Shown piece by piece: positions 10,401 to 21,415 of a stretch of DNA of 64,000 bases. Source of the DNA: Musa acuminata AAA Group (lineage: Eukaryota > Streptophyta > Magnoliopsida > Zingiberales > Musaceae). Position numbers and translations under genes: made by a program. A model generated the notes under the pieces. It worked only from the letters and a program-made list of their open reading frames with translations. It was not told the origin of the DNA and did not search any database. The stretch's first letter is position 1. Each line of letters opens with the position of its first letter. Location of the stretch: the NCBI RefSeq assembly GCF_036884655.1, contig NC_088348.1, positions 23,726,501 to 23,790,500 of the forward strand, given 5' to 3'.

Positions 10401-12706
10401 GAACAAGCTCATCTGTTCAGTTAGATGTTAGCACTTGTACTCTAAGAATTAAATAATGGACTGTTTAACTAATGAAATTTTATGCCATAGATGCTTTGAC
10501 CAAGCACCCTTATAAGGAAATTTAATGATTTTGGAGGTTTAATTGATGTTCATGATATGAGTCATTTGAATTATTTTACTAATGGAAAGTAATAAAAAAG
10601 TAACTATATTGATGCAGTATCTGTCATGGTCCAAAGTAACAGTAACTGTCCATACTGAAGACCATCTAACAGTAATTTTGCGCCCAAGTTTATTCTGGGT
10701 TTCCTGGTGAAAGGATGTGCTTAGTTAGACAATTGTAACTTCTTGTACTAGGGTGTTTAGTCTTGATCTATATCAAACTCGGCAGACATAGTTCTTTTGG
10801 CTGGCCAGTACTACCAACAGGTGGAGTCATGAACCTTCACTCTATAACTAATCTTGTTTCTTGATTTCAACTTTTGGATGTTCTCTTCATGTGACTTTTT
10901 TATCCATACTTTGCTTAATTTTAACTTGTTCACTTCGATTACATATGGCTTATCTAGTCATCAGTGCAATTGGACGGCAATAGCACTGCCACTTTTCTAT
11001 GGTACTCATAATAAGTTATGTTCATAAACAATGCAATGAGGCAATGCATAGTTTTGTTGTTGAGCTGGCTGTAAACTTTATGGAGGGATAATGGCTAAAT
11101 ATTTAGCTTGATTAAGTTATAAGTTATTGATTTTCAACATCATTATTATTGGTTTTTGACTGTGCATTTAACACTGTGTTGTATACTGAATAAATGATCC
11201 ACATTTAGAAGCTACTTTTGTTTTAAAGCATCAGTTAGCTCCTGATCTTTTTCCTTCGATTTGCTTCTTGGTATGCATGGTTTTTATTTGAATTTCTTGC
11301 ATGAGCAGTGAGCTCACCTTTACACGTTGTTTTAAGCCCTCTTACACCGTTTTTACACTCTCTCCCTGTGCTTCTCAGGGAAGAGCCTGAAAAAACTGCT
11401 CCAGCTCTTGGAGAGCCCATGGACTTGATGACAGCTCTCCAACTTGTGATGAAGAAGTCATTGGCTCATGATGGGCTTGTTCGTGGTCTTCACGAAGCTG
11501 CCAAGGCAATCGAGAAGCATGCAGCACAGCTTTGCATTCTGGCTGAGGATTGCAACCAGGCTGACTATGTCAAGCTAGTCAAAGCCCTCTGTGCTGATCA
11601 TAATGTGCATCTAGTAATGGTTCCAAGTGCCAAAACCCTTGGCGAGTGGGCAGGGGTTTGTATCTCTTCATGTTTCTCTTTTTTTTTCATTTTGTATTTG
11701 GTTGCACCAAATGATTCATGGGGAAAGTTTTTTTTTTGAAAAAAACTTCTTTTCTAATGTTTGCTTAAAGCAAAACAAAAACGCAGTTAGCAGTCTATAT
11801 TCCTAGTCAAATATCACAAAACTGCATGTACAAGCAAGCTAGCTGAATATTGTCCTGTAAATTTTTTTCATCGACTTTTTTTGCTTATCTGTGTTACATG
11901 TATATAAATTGTCACAACCTTAGTAAATATAGACTCTGATCCAGCCTGCTTTGTCAGACATTTTTTGAAATCCTTTCTTTTTTCTTGTGAACTTCAAATA
12001 TGAGCCAAGATGATAACGGTGGTAGAAATGCATCTTCTTTGTCAGATTTTTCTTTCTTTAAGATTTTACAGTCTAACAACATTAAAATATAATATGCATA
12101 TATGGTGGTTGATGATTTCAATTTATTTTTTCTCTGTCAACTATGTTGTTTCATCATTGATGTTGTGTGACAAATATGCATAAACAGGCAAATATTATGT
12201 CACCTATTATTCTCTGGTAGGCATATTGATGTGTCCATGGTTTGCAGCCGTTTATGCTGCTGTTATTTTATAGGCTTGACTGCTTCTTCCTAGTGCTCTT
12301 TCTTATGTCCTTTGTAATAGGTATCTGGTTATAAAGGGCAGTTGGTTGACAGGAAAAATGGTATTACATCACGCTTGTTATTATCTTGGTTAATCAGGGA
12401 TGTATGCGCGGTGGTTGTATCTCTTTGTGATTTGCTGTTATCTGACGATTCTGAATGCTTTTCTATTGTGTTATTGGAATGCAGCTATGCAAGATTGATT
12501 CAGAGGGAAAGGCTAGGAAAGTTGTGGGTTGTTCATGTGTGGTAATCAAGGTACTGTAATCAATTGAAAAAGAACATTATACTTGTCATTTCTTTGACAT
12601 TTTCGGACATGACTTCCAAATATCTGTTAATATTTTTCTTTGGCAGGATTATGGTGAAGAATCGGAGGGTCTTCATATAGTTCAGGAGTATGTCAAGTCC
12701 CATTGA
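7425..12706 (+). CDS. RPS12: 40S ribosomal protein S12 (eS12)
   Basis: Encodes cytosolic small-subunit protein eS12. The coding exons are 7425-7432, 11379-11655, 12485-12550 and 12647-12706, 411 bases in total (136 residues plus stop), close to the usual plant length. The first coding exon is only ATGGCCGC, followed by a gtaagg donor. Joining it to 11379 gives [17 protein letters not shown], continuing [64 protein letters not shown] and ending IVQEYVKSH. Every junction keeps the frame. An ATG read through from 11308 would not be the real start because it runs through the acceptor. The first coding intron is 3946 bases and contains a LINE relic; the other introns are T-rich and unremarkable. 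Confidence 0.93.
7850..9668 (+). mobile_element. decayed RTE-type LINE (reverse transcriptase relic)
   Basis: Conceptual translation on + shows non-LTR reverse transcriptase blocks in order, interrupted by stops and frameshifts. These are KPDSILIKV near 8300, [15 protein letters not shown] at about 8637-8681, [11 protein letters not shown] near 8942-8985, QDGEIDEDI near 9119, then a C-terminal RDRRRPKK and [17 protein letters not shown] tail at 9508-9668. It ends in a (gtt)n run, typical of plant RTE LINEs. It lies wholly within the S12 intron in the same orientation as the gene. No intact frame remains. Confidence 0.8.
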
Positions 12707-13240
12707 GTTTTGCATTGATCTAATGTGGGTTGTAGGTAGTCTTTATGGATCTCAAGTGACAGGTCACTTAATGCAAACGCAGAAGGCTCGTGAATTTTGT
12801 AGTAGTTAGGGTTTGTTGAAGCCGTTTCCCGAGTATTGTGCTTTAATATGATCTTTATATTTCCTGGTTGTGTCTCAATTCAAACCGGATAACTCTTTGG
12901 TCGGCTACATAACCTTCTTCCTTCAGGTGTTCATCGCCTTTTTTATGCCCTTTTATCGTCTATACAATAGGCAAAAGGTTTTACATCTAATTCGTTTCTA
13001 AAGGTCGTGTCTACTCATTGCGCAAATACCTTCTTTCGTATACACTTTTTAAGAATAAATTTCACGAAACATTATATATTCTAAAAAGAAGCATGAAGAC
13101 TTATGGCAAAAAGGTAAAAATTTGGGATGGAAACTTATGAAGTCAGCGGGTAAATCTCGACACATAAGCCAATCCGTTTCATAAGAATTCATCCACCTGT
13201 TCGGAGGAGTGTAGTGTTTCTTTAGGGTTAATTATATATT
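12707..13240. other. S12 3'UTR and intergenic DNA
   Basis: The first 150 to 200 bases after the stop are probably 3'UTR. The rest is AT-rich with no coding track or recognisable element on either strand. Confidence 0.4.
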
Positions 13241-13249
13241 TTTTAATTA

Positions 13250-13615
13250 GATATTTTTAATATTTTAGTTTTTGAATTTAAAAAATTTCTATTAATTTTT
13301 TTTATAATTATGAAAGTAAAATATTTATATTCATCATTTATTTTATTGATGAAAATATAAAAATAATAAGTAAAAATAATTTTAATATTTTAAGTTAATA
13401 ATGACGGATGATATGGTTCGATGGTTGTAGAACGATTATCGTTTATTATCATTAACTAAAATATTAAAATTATTTTTTATTTATTATTTTTATATTTTTA
13501 TTGATAAAATTGATGATATTATAATACATAAATCTAGATGTTTCAATCTCATTATAAAGATTTTAGTATAAATTTTTAAAATTATAAAGATTTTAATATA
13601 AATTTTTAAAATCTA
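13250..13615. repeat. AT-rich imperfect foldback (MITE-like)
   Basis: The left arm around 13336-13405 and the right arm around 13449-13517 are inverted copies. Both read gataaaa/ttttatc, aaatataaaaataataa and taattttaatatttta when aligned in opposite directions. Weaker pairing extends outward to about 13250 and 13615. A 28-bp direct duplication (attataaagatttta..) sits at 13552-13609. A related half-copy appears at about 14798-14885. No clear target duplication was seen, so the superfamily is undetermined. Confidence 0.6.
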
Positions 13616-13820
13616 GAATTCAGGTTTATAAAGACAACTTAGCGACAATACCCCTAACCTCTCATGTGGATATAAAAAGTGTTCTAAGCTCGGACTTATA
13701 AGATAAAATCCCTTTAGCTCCGAATCATCGTTGTGCACGAAACAAGATAAAAGCGAGAGCATATTAGACTCGGTAAGATGTCAATTTGGAGAAGCGTGGT
13801 ATGGAAGATGGTTTGGGCTC

Positions 13821-14559
13821 CTAGGATGACTCACGAGAGTGGTTTTCTCGGAACTCCTTCAGTAGAGCTTCCATCGGCATGGCTCGAAGTGATTCGCTAA
13901 TCCCCTTGCTTGGTACATCCAGTTCTGATCTCACGGGAGCTTCTCCGATATGCTCGTAATCCTGCAATCGCTCGTTAGGATAATGAGACGCTGGTGCCAT
14001 TTCACACTCTCTGCATTCTTTACATATACAGATATACAAAAGTATCACACGATTCAGATTAATTTGCTTAGATGATCAAGTAATTGAGCATAAGCTTGAC
14101 TTACGACACATTAAAAAAAGGAAGTCAAGCGTATGTTACAAACTTAATTAATTTTATTTAAATCATGTGATACTTTTGTATATCTATATATGTAAAGAAT
14201 TAATTTCTTGAAATCTCTAATAGTTCCTTAGAAATCTTAATAAGACTTTTAATTCGAGATCCCACACGAAGCACTTTAAACTCTTGATCACACGATTGGT
14301 CAGAACCTAAAAGTCTATGTTTGTACTGAATGATATCTACACTGCTCTTTGCGGCTGCTTTCCCTGATGTATCATTACCGTCCATGACCGCCCTGCAACC
14401 AAATTACTGGTTTACGAGACATATGTATATATCAATGAATTTTAAAGTGAACATTTTACCTTATGCGTGCATCAATGTTGGCAGCATGTTTACTGCTCCG
14501 ACAGCTGCTGCATGCATATTTTTCCACCGTTGAAAAACGATCTCAACAATGTAGGCGCT
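13821..14559 (-). pseudogene. unrecognised minus-strand reading frames, possible decayed gene
   Basis: Three minus-strand segments have gene-like composition and splice-like edges. 14559-14466 follows ttttgcag and reads AYIVEIVFQRWKNMHAAAV.. to a stop. 14398-14200 follows ggttgcag and reads AVMDGNDTSGKAAAKSS.. with a charged tail ending LLEISRN. 14009-13821 follows gaatgcag and reads MAPASHYPNERLQDYEHIG.. to HSRESS and a stop. The segments cannot be joined in one frame without crossing a stop, and I recognise no family. A strong 40-bp inverted repeat lies between the last two. It could be a decayed gene, a noncoding transcript or chance. Confidence 0.3.
14015..14200. repeat. 40-bp inverted repeat with 106-bp loop (hairpin)
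   Basis: Bases 14015-14054 and the reverse complement of 14161-14200 match at 38 of 40 positions; the core word is agatatacaaaagtatcaca. Inside the loop a second inverted repeat, gcttgactt/aagtcaagc (about 14092 and 14122), is also present. The structure would fold into a long stem. It could be a small MITE or a foldback RNA precursor. No flanking target duplication was found. Confidence 0.8.
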
Positions 14560-15760
14560 GCAAAATTGTATAAAAATATTATCGATGTAGTATCTCTCAG
14601 TCTTCTAATTTTTTTTATATCATTCTGTATTTACATTAATAAAAAAAAAGAAACAAATGAGACATCTGTGTAGTTGACGATGAGGATGGAGGTAGATGAG
14701 GTAAAGTAGTACGACACCCACACATATGCCTCACCTCTCTCCTTTTCCTCCAATGCTATGTTGACATAGATGCTTCATCCCTTTACTTTCTATCTTTTTG
14801 ATAAAATCGATTATATTATAATAAATAGAATTAAATAGTTTACTTCATCCTTAAGATCTCAATATGAATTTTTTAAGTTTAAGAATAGAAAGATATAATT
14901 ACATCAAATAATATATAATTAGTCCTCTTTGTTTGCCTTCCTTATGTTCCAACTAATCGCATTGGTTCCATATACTGTACATGGGCTGAAAGAAAAAAAA
15001 AAAAAGGGACATCCATTAATCCTAGCCATCATAAATAACTATGAACTAATTAATCACCAGTATAATAGTTAATCATTGAAAGTATAATTTTATATTGGTA
15101 TCATTTAATCTTATGGCAATACAATATAGCCAGATTAATAGTGACTGAAGATGTCACATTAGGAAAAATAAACAGTAAATTTAAATATTAAGGGACTATA
15201 AAAGTAAATAATGTAATTATAATGTGGCATTATACCTAACTAACCATTTCACGTCCCTCCCGTTATGTTTTATTTAAAATATTTAACATCTTTGAATTAA
15301 ATACAAAAAATATTAGTATAATAAACATGAAATATTGATTGAAAACTTACATCCACTTTTTCTAGAAATGAGCCATAATAAGGGGATAGTCGGACATACA
15401 CTTGAACATCTTGTTGGTTCGCATGATTATAATCATTGATCTTAGTTAACTCTCATTTACTTCCGATGATTAATAAATTATATAATAAATATTATGTTAT
15501 TACAAGGGAGACTCTATACAACTTTTAATTTCTCGGACCCTCTGAATTCTTAGTTATCATATTAATTTCCAAATACTATTTTAAACATAAGAGAAACTTT
15601 GTCAAATATATCTTGATATAATTTTTATGTGAATCCATATTAAATCTAATTATCTCTTGATACTAAACTGATGATAAGCTTTCACAATAACCCATGTTGG
15701 CTTTGAATTCTCGGCACTAAAATTTATGATAAAACAGTATTATCTATAATAACACTAATA
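14560..15760. other. AT-rich intergenic DNA
   Basis: No coding track and no RNA gene recognised. Bases 14798-14885 resemble the right half of the foldback at 13250-13615. There is a poly-A tract near 14991-15005. Confidence 0.4.
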
Positions 15761-16152
15761 ATAAAATCATAACTATCTAAATTTTATTATATGTAAAAAG
15801 TCATATAAGTTAAAAGTATCTAAATTTTTATATATGATTTCTACTATGATCTTTTTAGATCTTCTTACTATATTTTCTCACACCACTAATAGTAATTATT
15901 TTATATACTCTAACTATCTATTTAATAAGTCTCTTGAGCATATGGTCATGATAAGTTTTTTTTTTTCTAATTTTATTTTTTTATTGGAGTGATACATAAT
16001 TATTCATAAATAATATATATTTTTTAATTTTTTTAGTAACTTCACATATCCATACCAATATTTTCATCTCTAGAGCATAAACTTATTTTTGTATATATTA
16101 TGTTTTAACTGCTTAGCATTGAAATTCATAAAGTATTATTCGTATTATTACA
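15760..16152 (-). mobile_element. RTE-type LINE relic, 3' part, left of the copia insertion
   Basis: Read on the minus strand, degraded LINE C-terminal blocks appear in order: EFQC*AVK, EMKILVWICEVTKK, NYVSLQ*KNKIRKK, then a basic VRRSKKIIVEII patch. These match the order of the RTE relic in the S12 intron. The 5' part of the same LINE lies right of the copia element at 32906-33340, so the copia insertion split it. Many stops are present; only block order supports the call. Confidence 0.55.
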
Positions 16153-16157
16153 TAAGT
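16153..16157. repeat. target site duplication (left), outer copia
   Basis: The bases taagt lie directly before the TG of the 5' LTR; the same five bases follow the CA of the 3' LTR at 32901-32905. Confidence 0.9.
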
Positions 16158-17612
16158 TGTTGAATCTCGGATTTTGATGATGAAGTCAATTGTCATTTGT
16201 TGATCTAATCTATATATTGAGAAAAGTGTGTATGATTAACTACAATGATAGTAAGACATGCAGTAGGTGTTGAGCCAAAGTCAAGACCAAGATCACATTG
16301 GGAGTTCTAGAGTTCGTCGGAAGTTCGGACGTTCGTCGAAAGTTCTGTGGGAACCATCCGAGAAGTCCAGGAGCTTGCCAAAAAAGCTCGTCGGAACTCG
16401 CCAAGAAGATCGTCGCGAAGTCCAGGAGCTTGCCGGGAGTCCACCGGAGCATCGCTGAGGGTTCGTCGGATGTTCGCCGCAAGCTCGCTGGAAAAGCAAT
16501 TAACGCACCGGAACACGAATTGTAGTAATTATGTCTTAATTATCGTAGTTAGAGTTTAGATTAAGTTAGGATTGGGAAGTAATCTCATTAACTTAATTAG
16601 GGACCAACTGGGCCTTTAATAGACCCAAATTGGGCCAAATGGAATAGCCCATTCGAACCCAGAATTCTTGGTCGGCGGTGGCACCGCCCAAGAGACTCGA
16701 TCTCCTAGGAATTCTAGGCGATGGTACCACCCCTATCAAGCGGTGGTACTGCCTGAGCTCGATCTTCGAGCGCTGTCAGGCGGTACCCGATCTTTGAGCG
16801 CTGTTAGGCGGTAGTACCGCCCAGACTAAGTGGTAGTACTGCTCAATGACAGATGACAGGTGGTAGTACCACCTAGTAATGGGAGTGGTACTACCAGGAC
16901 CCTAGAAATCTGGGAATAGACACTTTTAGGCTCCATTTTCAAACTCATTGGGGCCTATATAAACCCTACCCTTTCCTACATGAAAGGACAACTAAATTCT
17001 TGAATTACTCTTGAGTCTTGAGGCCTTAAAAGTGTTGTAAAAGCTAGAGTTCTCCTCCTTCTTTCTTCTTAGTGTTGAGATCATTCAAGAGAGGAGTGAA
17101 ACTTATAAGGGTCGTCCCCTAAGCCCGACAAAAGGAGAAAAGCTATAAAAGGGTAGTTGGCCTTTGCCTATTAAAGGAAGGCCTCTAGTGGACGCCAGTG
17201 ACTTCGTTGGAGGAGGAAGCCGATAGTGGATGTAGGTCATGTTGACCGAACTACTCTAAAATCTCGGTTTGCAATTACTTTAAGCATCTTTCCTTTATAG
17301 TAAACTGCCTCTCCTTCTTACTGTGCTTAAAATACGTTTACATTCGCTTTGACGTAAAACATCTTCCGAGATCGGCTTTCTACAAAAACTTTACGAAATC
17401 TACGTTGTTGTAATTTATACTGCTACAAATCACCTTAATCTTCTCTTGCATTTTCACTTAAGACTTTAAGCTCAAATTCCTTCCAAAATGAATTGAGTTG
17501 AACTCATTCTCGTTGAATCGGTTTTAATCGAAAAAAAGATTATTGAAATCGTAAAAGTTTTCCGTTGCACTAATTCACCCCCCTCCCTCTTAGTGCGCTC
17601 TTGATCCTAACA
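16158..17612 (+). repeat. 5' LTR of the outer Ty1/copia element
   Basis: A 1455-bp LTR from tgttgaatctcgg to gatcctaaca (TG..CA). It contains a palindrome-rich zone (16668-16885), then a TATA box, tatataaa, at 16956-16963, and a leader that ends in caccccc..cttagtgc. It is similar along its length to 31640-32900, apart from several deletions in the 3' copy. Confidence 0.93.
16668..16885. repeat. U3 cluster of 15-bp palindromes, outer 5' LTR
   Basis: Imperfect copies of ggcggtNNNaccgcc (for example ggcggtggcaccgcc and ggcggtagtaccgcc) occur at short irregular intervals, about 70 to 290 bases upstream of the LTR TATA box. Many copies are degraded by transitions. The same motif family is found in the inner element's LTRs. 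Confidence 0.75.
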
Positions 17613-17614
17613 AT

Positions 17615-17626
17615 TGGTATCAAAGC
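17615..17626 (+). other. primer binding site, outer copia
   Basis: The sequence tggtatcaaagc begins two bases after the LTR end. It matches the complement of the plant initiator-Met tRNA 3' end (tggtatcagagc) with one substitution. Confidence 0.85.
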
Positions 17627-17662
17627 AAGGTTCACTCTCAGTTGGCTTAAAACCCAAGAGAG

Positions 17663-19196
17663 ATGTCATTTTCTAGGAACCAAGAGGGTCACTCAATTAC
17701 ACGTCCGCTCATGTTCAATGGGACGGATTACACTTATTGGAAGACTCGAATGAGGATCTTCCTTATTTCTATGGATTTTGAGCTTTGGAATATTATAGAA
17801 AATGGATTTCAAAAGTCTTTTCTTCCAATGATCGATTGAAATGAATTGGAGAAGAAGACTTTCACTCTAAATGCAAAGTATATAAATGCCTTATTTTGTG
17901 TACTAGATAAAAATGAGTTCCATCATGTTTCGATTTGTGAAATTATTTTTGATATTTGGCACACTCAAAGTGACTCACGAAGGCACGAGTAGAGTGAAAG
18001 AGTCAAAAATCAACATTTTAGTACATTATTATGAACTATTTCGAATGAAACCGAGTGAGTCATAGGAGACATGTACACCCATTTTACGGATATCGCCAAT
18101 GGTTTGAAAGGACTCGGTAAAGGTTTTTCGGATTTCAAGCTCATTAATAAAGTTTTAAGATCCATTCCAAAGAGTTGGGATCCTAAAGTCACGGTCATTC
18201 AAAAGGCCAAAGATTTAAACAACTTTCCTCTTTAAGAATTAATTAGGTCACTAATGACCTACGAAATAACATGCAAAGCTCATGAAGAGTATGAGGACAC
18301 CCTTTCAAAGAACATGAAGGATATAGCACTTAGAACACAAGAAGACCATTTGAGAGAAAACTCAAGTGATGAGGACTTTGACGATGATTTGATACTTTTA
18401 ACAAGAAAATTTAAAAAATTCATTAAAAAAAATAAAAATAACACTAAAAATAAATTTGAACCCAAAAAGGATCAAGTAATTTGTTACGAATGCAAGAAGT
18501 GGGGACACTACAAAAGTGAATATCCCCAAGCCAAGAAGATGATACCAAAGAAAAAGACACTCAAAGCAACATAGGATGACTCAAGCGCATCTGAAGAAGA
18601 GGAGCCCAATACCGAGCAAGTTGCTCATTATGCACTAATGGCTATTGGAGAGGAGGTATCAAGTTCAATCGATGCAAATTTATCATTTGATAAATTATTA
18701 AATGCTTTCCATGATTTATTTGATGAATATAAAATAATTAGTAGAAAATATAAATTGTTAATAAAGGAGCATGAATCTCTTGTTAGTAATTTCGATAAAT
18801 TAAAAATTGAGCATAATGATAGCTTAGCTCTATATACGAAATGCCATGATTTAGAAATAATTCAAAAGGAGAACTTGCTACTCAAGGATACCTTAAAGAA
18901 ACTTGAGGTTGGTAGCAACTCCTTGAACATGATCCTTACCAATAAGGGTCACGTTCGTAAAAGAAGTGGAATCGGATTTGTGAGAAGTTCTCACCAAAAT
19001 CCAACCACCTTCATTAAAGGCCCTATTTTGCATATTTCGCACCAAAACAAATACAACTTTTGTTAGTCCATTCAAGAAAGTTAGTCCAAACAAATTGATT
19101 TGGGTTCCTAAAGGAACCATAAAGAACTCCATGCAACATGATAAGCAATTTAGATCGGTTTTTGAGGCACCCAAGGTCAAATGGGTACCCAAAAAT
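17663..19196 (+). pseudogene. outer copia gag (broken)
   Basis: The frame starts MSFSRNQEGHSITRPLMFNG and reads a UBN2/DUF4219-type capsid, then a coiled region. It contains an in-frame stop near 17837 (after FLPMID) and a 2-base deletion near 17961. A CCHC zinc knuckle at about 18481-18525 reads CYECKKWGHYKSEYPQ, where the last Cys is replaced by Tyr. The frame is cut at 19196 by the inner element and resumes at 27403; joining WVPK to NHSLL across the insertion restores continuity, proving the nesting. Not functional. Confidence 0.85.
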
Positions 19197-20045
19197 TGTT
19201 GAATCTCGTATTTTGATGATGAAACTACTTAATATATGTTTATGATTTAATTTGCGTTTTGAGTGACGCAGGATGCCTCGATCAGGATGAGACAATTAAA
19301 GCAGGAAAATCATGTTGTGCCGGAGGAACATGTCAGAAGATTGGACGTCGGGCCGGTGGATCGGTCGACGTATCGACAGAAGGCTTCGGGCCGTGGACTT
19401 GGGCATCGGGCCAAGAAGAGCGGGTATTGTGCCAAGGATATCGGAGTTGCGGAGTCAACAGGCCGATTGGGCAATAGGCTGTAGGAAAGGACGATGCGCC
19501 GAAGAATCGGACGAAGCGTCGAGGGACCAATGACATGCCGGACAACTTGGTTAATTGCTTAGGATTAATTGTCTCGATCGAAGTTTTTGTTTTAAGTGTG
19601 CAGGATTAACTACGATGAAAGTAAGACATGCAGCAGGAGTTGCGTCGGAGTCAAGACAATGATCACGTTGGGAGTTCGAGAGTTCTACGGAAGTTCGGAC
19701 GGTCGTCGGAGGTTCTGTGGGAACAAATCCGAGAAGTCCAGGAGCTTGCCAAAGAAGCTCGTCGGAACTCGCCAAGTGGATCGTCGCAAGTCCAGGAGTT
19801 TGCCGGAAGTCCGCAGGAGCATCACCGAGGGTTCATCGGATGATCAACGGAAGTTCGCCGGAAGCTCACCGGAAGAAGCGATTGATGTACCGAAGCAAGT
19901 TGCAGTAAATGTCTTAGGAAATAATCGTACAATGATTAAGTTAGAAATGGGAGGTGATCCCATTAACTTAATCTTGGGGCAATCGGGCCCTTGAAAGACC
20001 CAAATTGGGCCGAATAAATCAACTCATTCGGACCTGAAATAGTGC

Positions 20046-20430
20046 TAGGAGGTAGCACCGCCAGGATAAGAGGTAGCACTGCCCAGGAGGCAGTCTCCAA
20101 GCGAGACTGGGCGGTGCAACCGCCCCAGCCAGGAGGTGCAACCGCCCGGGCTCAGTCTCCGAGCGAGACTGGGCGGTGCAACCTCTTCTGTCAAGAGGTA
20201 GCACCGCCAGAGCTCAAGTTTCGAGCTCTGCCAAGCGGTGCAACCTCTCCAGTCAGGCGGTGCAACCTCTCCAGTCAGGCGGTGCAACCGCCTGAGTTCG
20301 GTCTTCGAGCTCTGGCAGAGAGGTGCAACCGCCCCTGACAGAGGTGGCACCGCCCAGAGGCTCAGTCTTCGAGCTCTGCCAGGCGGTGCAACCTCTCCAG
20401 TCAGGAGGTGCAACGGCCTGATCCCGGAAT
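20046..20430. repeat. U3 palindrome array, inner 5' LTR
   Basis: About a dozen full or half copies of ggcggtgcaaccgcc or its halves (gaggtgcaacc, ggcggtgcaacctc) are interspersed with tctccgagcgagactg and cgagctctgcca words. The array ends about 50 bases before the TATA box. Copy number differs between the two LTRs of the same element. Confidence 0.85.
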
Positions 20431-20969
20431 TCCGGGATTTGATCGTTTTGAGCTCCAAATTTGAACTGGGTTGGGGCCTATAAATACCCCACCCATTCAG
20501 CACTGAAAGCAAAGAACACACACTCGAAATCTTGCTGTCTTTCTGTGTTTCTCAGAGCTCAAAACTGCTAGTTCTCCTCTTTCTATTCTTCAAGTTTGAG
20601 TTGTAAAGAGAGGAGAGAAAACTTATGTAAGGGTTGTCTCCTAAGCCCGTCAAAAGGAGTGAATCTGTAAGAGGGTGGTTGGCCTTCGCCTATTGAAGGA
20701 AGGCCTCTAGTTGACGTCGGTGACCTCGTCGGTGGAGGAAGCCAAAAGTGGAGTAGGTCAAGACTGACCGAACCACTCTAAATCTCTGGTTTGCTTTTAT
20801 TTTGAGCACTTTATCATTACTGCAAACCTCCTACATAGCTACTGCTCTTCTGCGCTTTTACGAATGAGTTTCTTTGCAGTTTACGTTTACGTTTTGATTC
20901 CATTTATAACTGCAAACTGCCTTCTGCGCTTTTACGAACGAGTGTCTAAGTTCAGATCTTTCCGAATCT

Positions 20970-21220
20970 GCGTTTAGACGTAAACTACGTTTTGACGTAA
21001 AACTATGTTTAGACGCAAACTTCGCTTAGACGCAATCTGCGCTTAGACGCAAACTGCGCTTAGACGCAAACTACGGTTAGACGCAATCTGAGCTTAGACG
21101 CAAACTGCGCTTAGATGCAAACTGTGCTTAGACGCAATCTGCATTTAGACGCAAACTGCATTTAGACGCAAACTGCGTAAACTGCGCTTAGACGCAAACT
21201 GTGTTTAGACGTAACCTGCA
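20970..21220. repeat. 17-bp tandem array, inner 5' LTR (R/U5 zone)
   Basis: About 14 copies of cttagacgcaaactgcg with g/t, t/c and a/t variants, downstream of the TATA box and upstream of the primer site. It should therefore be present in the RNA leader. The 3' LTR holds the same array at about 26981-27243 with one unit rearranged. Confidence 0.85.
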
Positions 21221-21367
21221 CTTAATCATAAGTAATCTTAGAATCGGCTTTTGCATCAAAATAGTTTTTATCGAACGAACGCAGCTTTCGTTTTTAATCG
21301 CTGAAAGATTTCCGCTGCACTAATTCACCCCCCCCCCCCCCCTCTTAGTGCTCTCGATCCTAACAAT

Positions 21368-21379
21368 TGGTATCAGAGC
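21368..21379 (+). other. primer binding site, inner element
   Basis: The sequence tggtatcagagc is an exact complement of the plant initiator-Met tRNA 3' end and starts two bases after the LTR. Confidence 0.9.
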
Positions 21380-21415
21380 GGGGTATTTCTCATTTCGGAT
21401 TTACACCCGAGAGAA

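Larger units (their letters stand above)
19197..21365 (+). repeat. 5' LTR of the inner element
   Basis: Runs from tgttgaatctcg to gatcctaaca. Landmarks: palindrome array 20046-20430, TATA box tataaata at 20479-20486 in the symmetrical context ggggcc..cccc, a 17-bp tandem array at about 20970-21220, and a poly-C run at 21327-21341. It is 19 bases longer than the 3' LTR, mainly through different copy numbers in the repeat arrays. Confidence 0.93.

Noticed and set aside
11308..11378. ATG at 11308 as the S12 start
   Set aside because: It would add a hydrophobic leader not found in eS12 and ignore the ttctcag acceptor; the tiny exon at 7425 fits better.
16240..16559. Six overlapping frames within 320 bases
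   Set aside because: Part of the outer 5' LTR; repeated at 31740-31980 with frame breaks; no coding logic.
20046..20430. CRISPR-like array of short repeats
   Set aside because: Repeats are irregular in spacing and palindromic, without unique spacers of even length, and lie in a plant LTR.
19259..20521. Several overlapping open frames of 70 to 158 residues in the inner LTR
   Set aside because: They lie in a GC-rich LTR, recur in the same form at 25319-26533, and follow the palindrome repeats; shadow frames.
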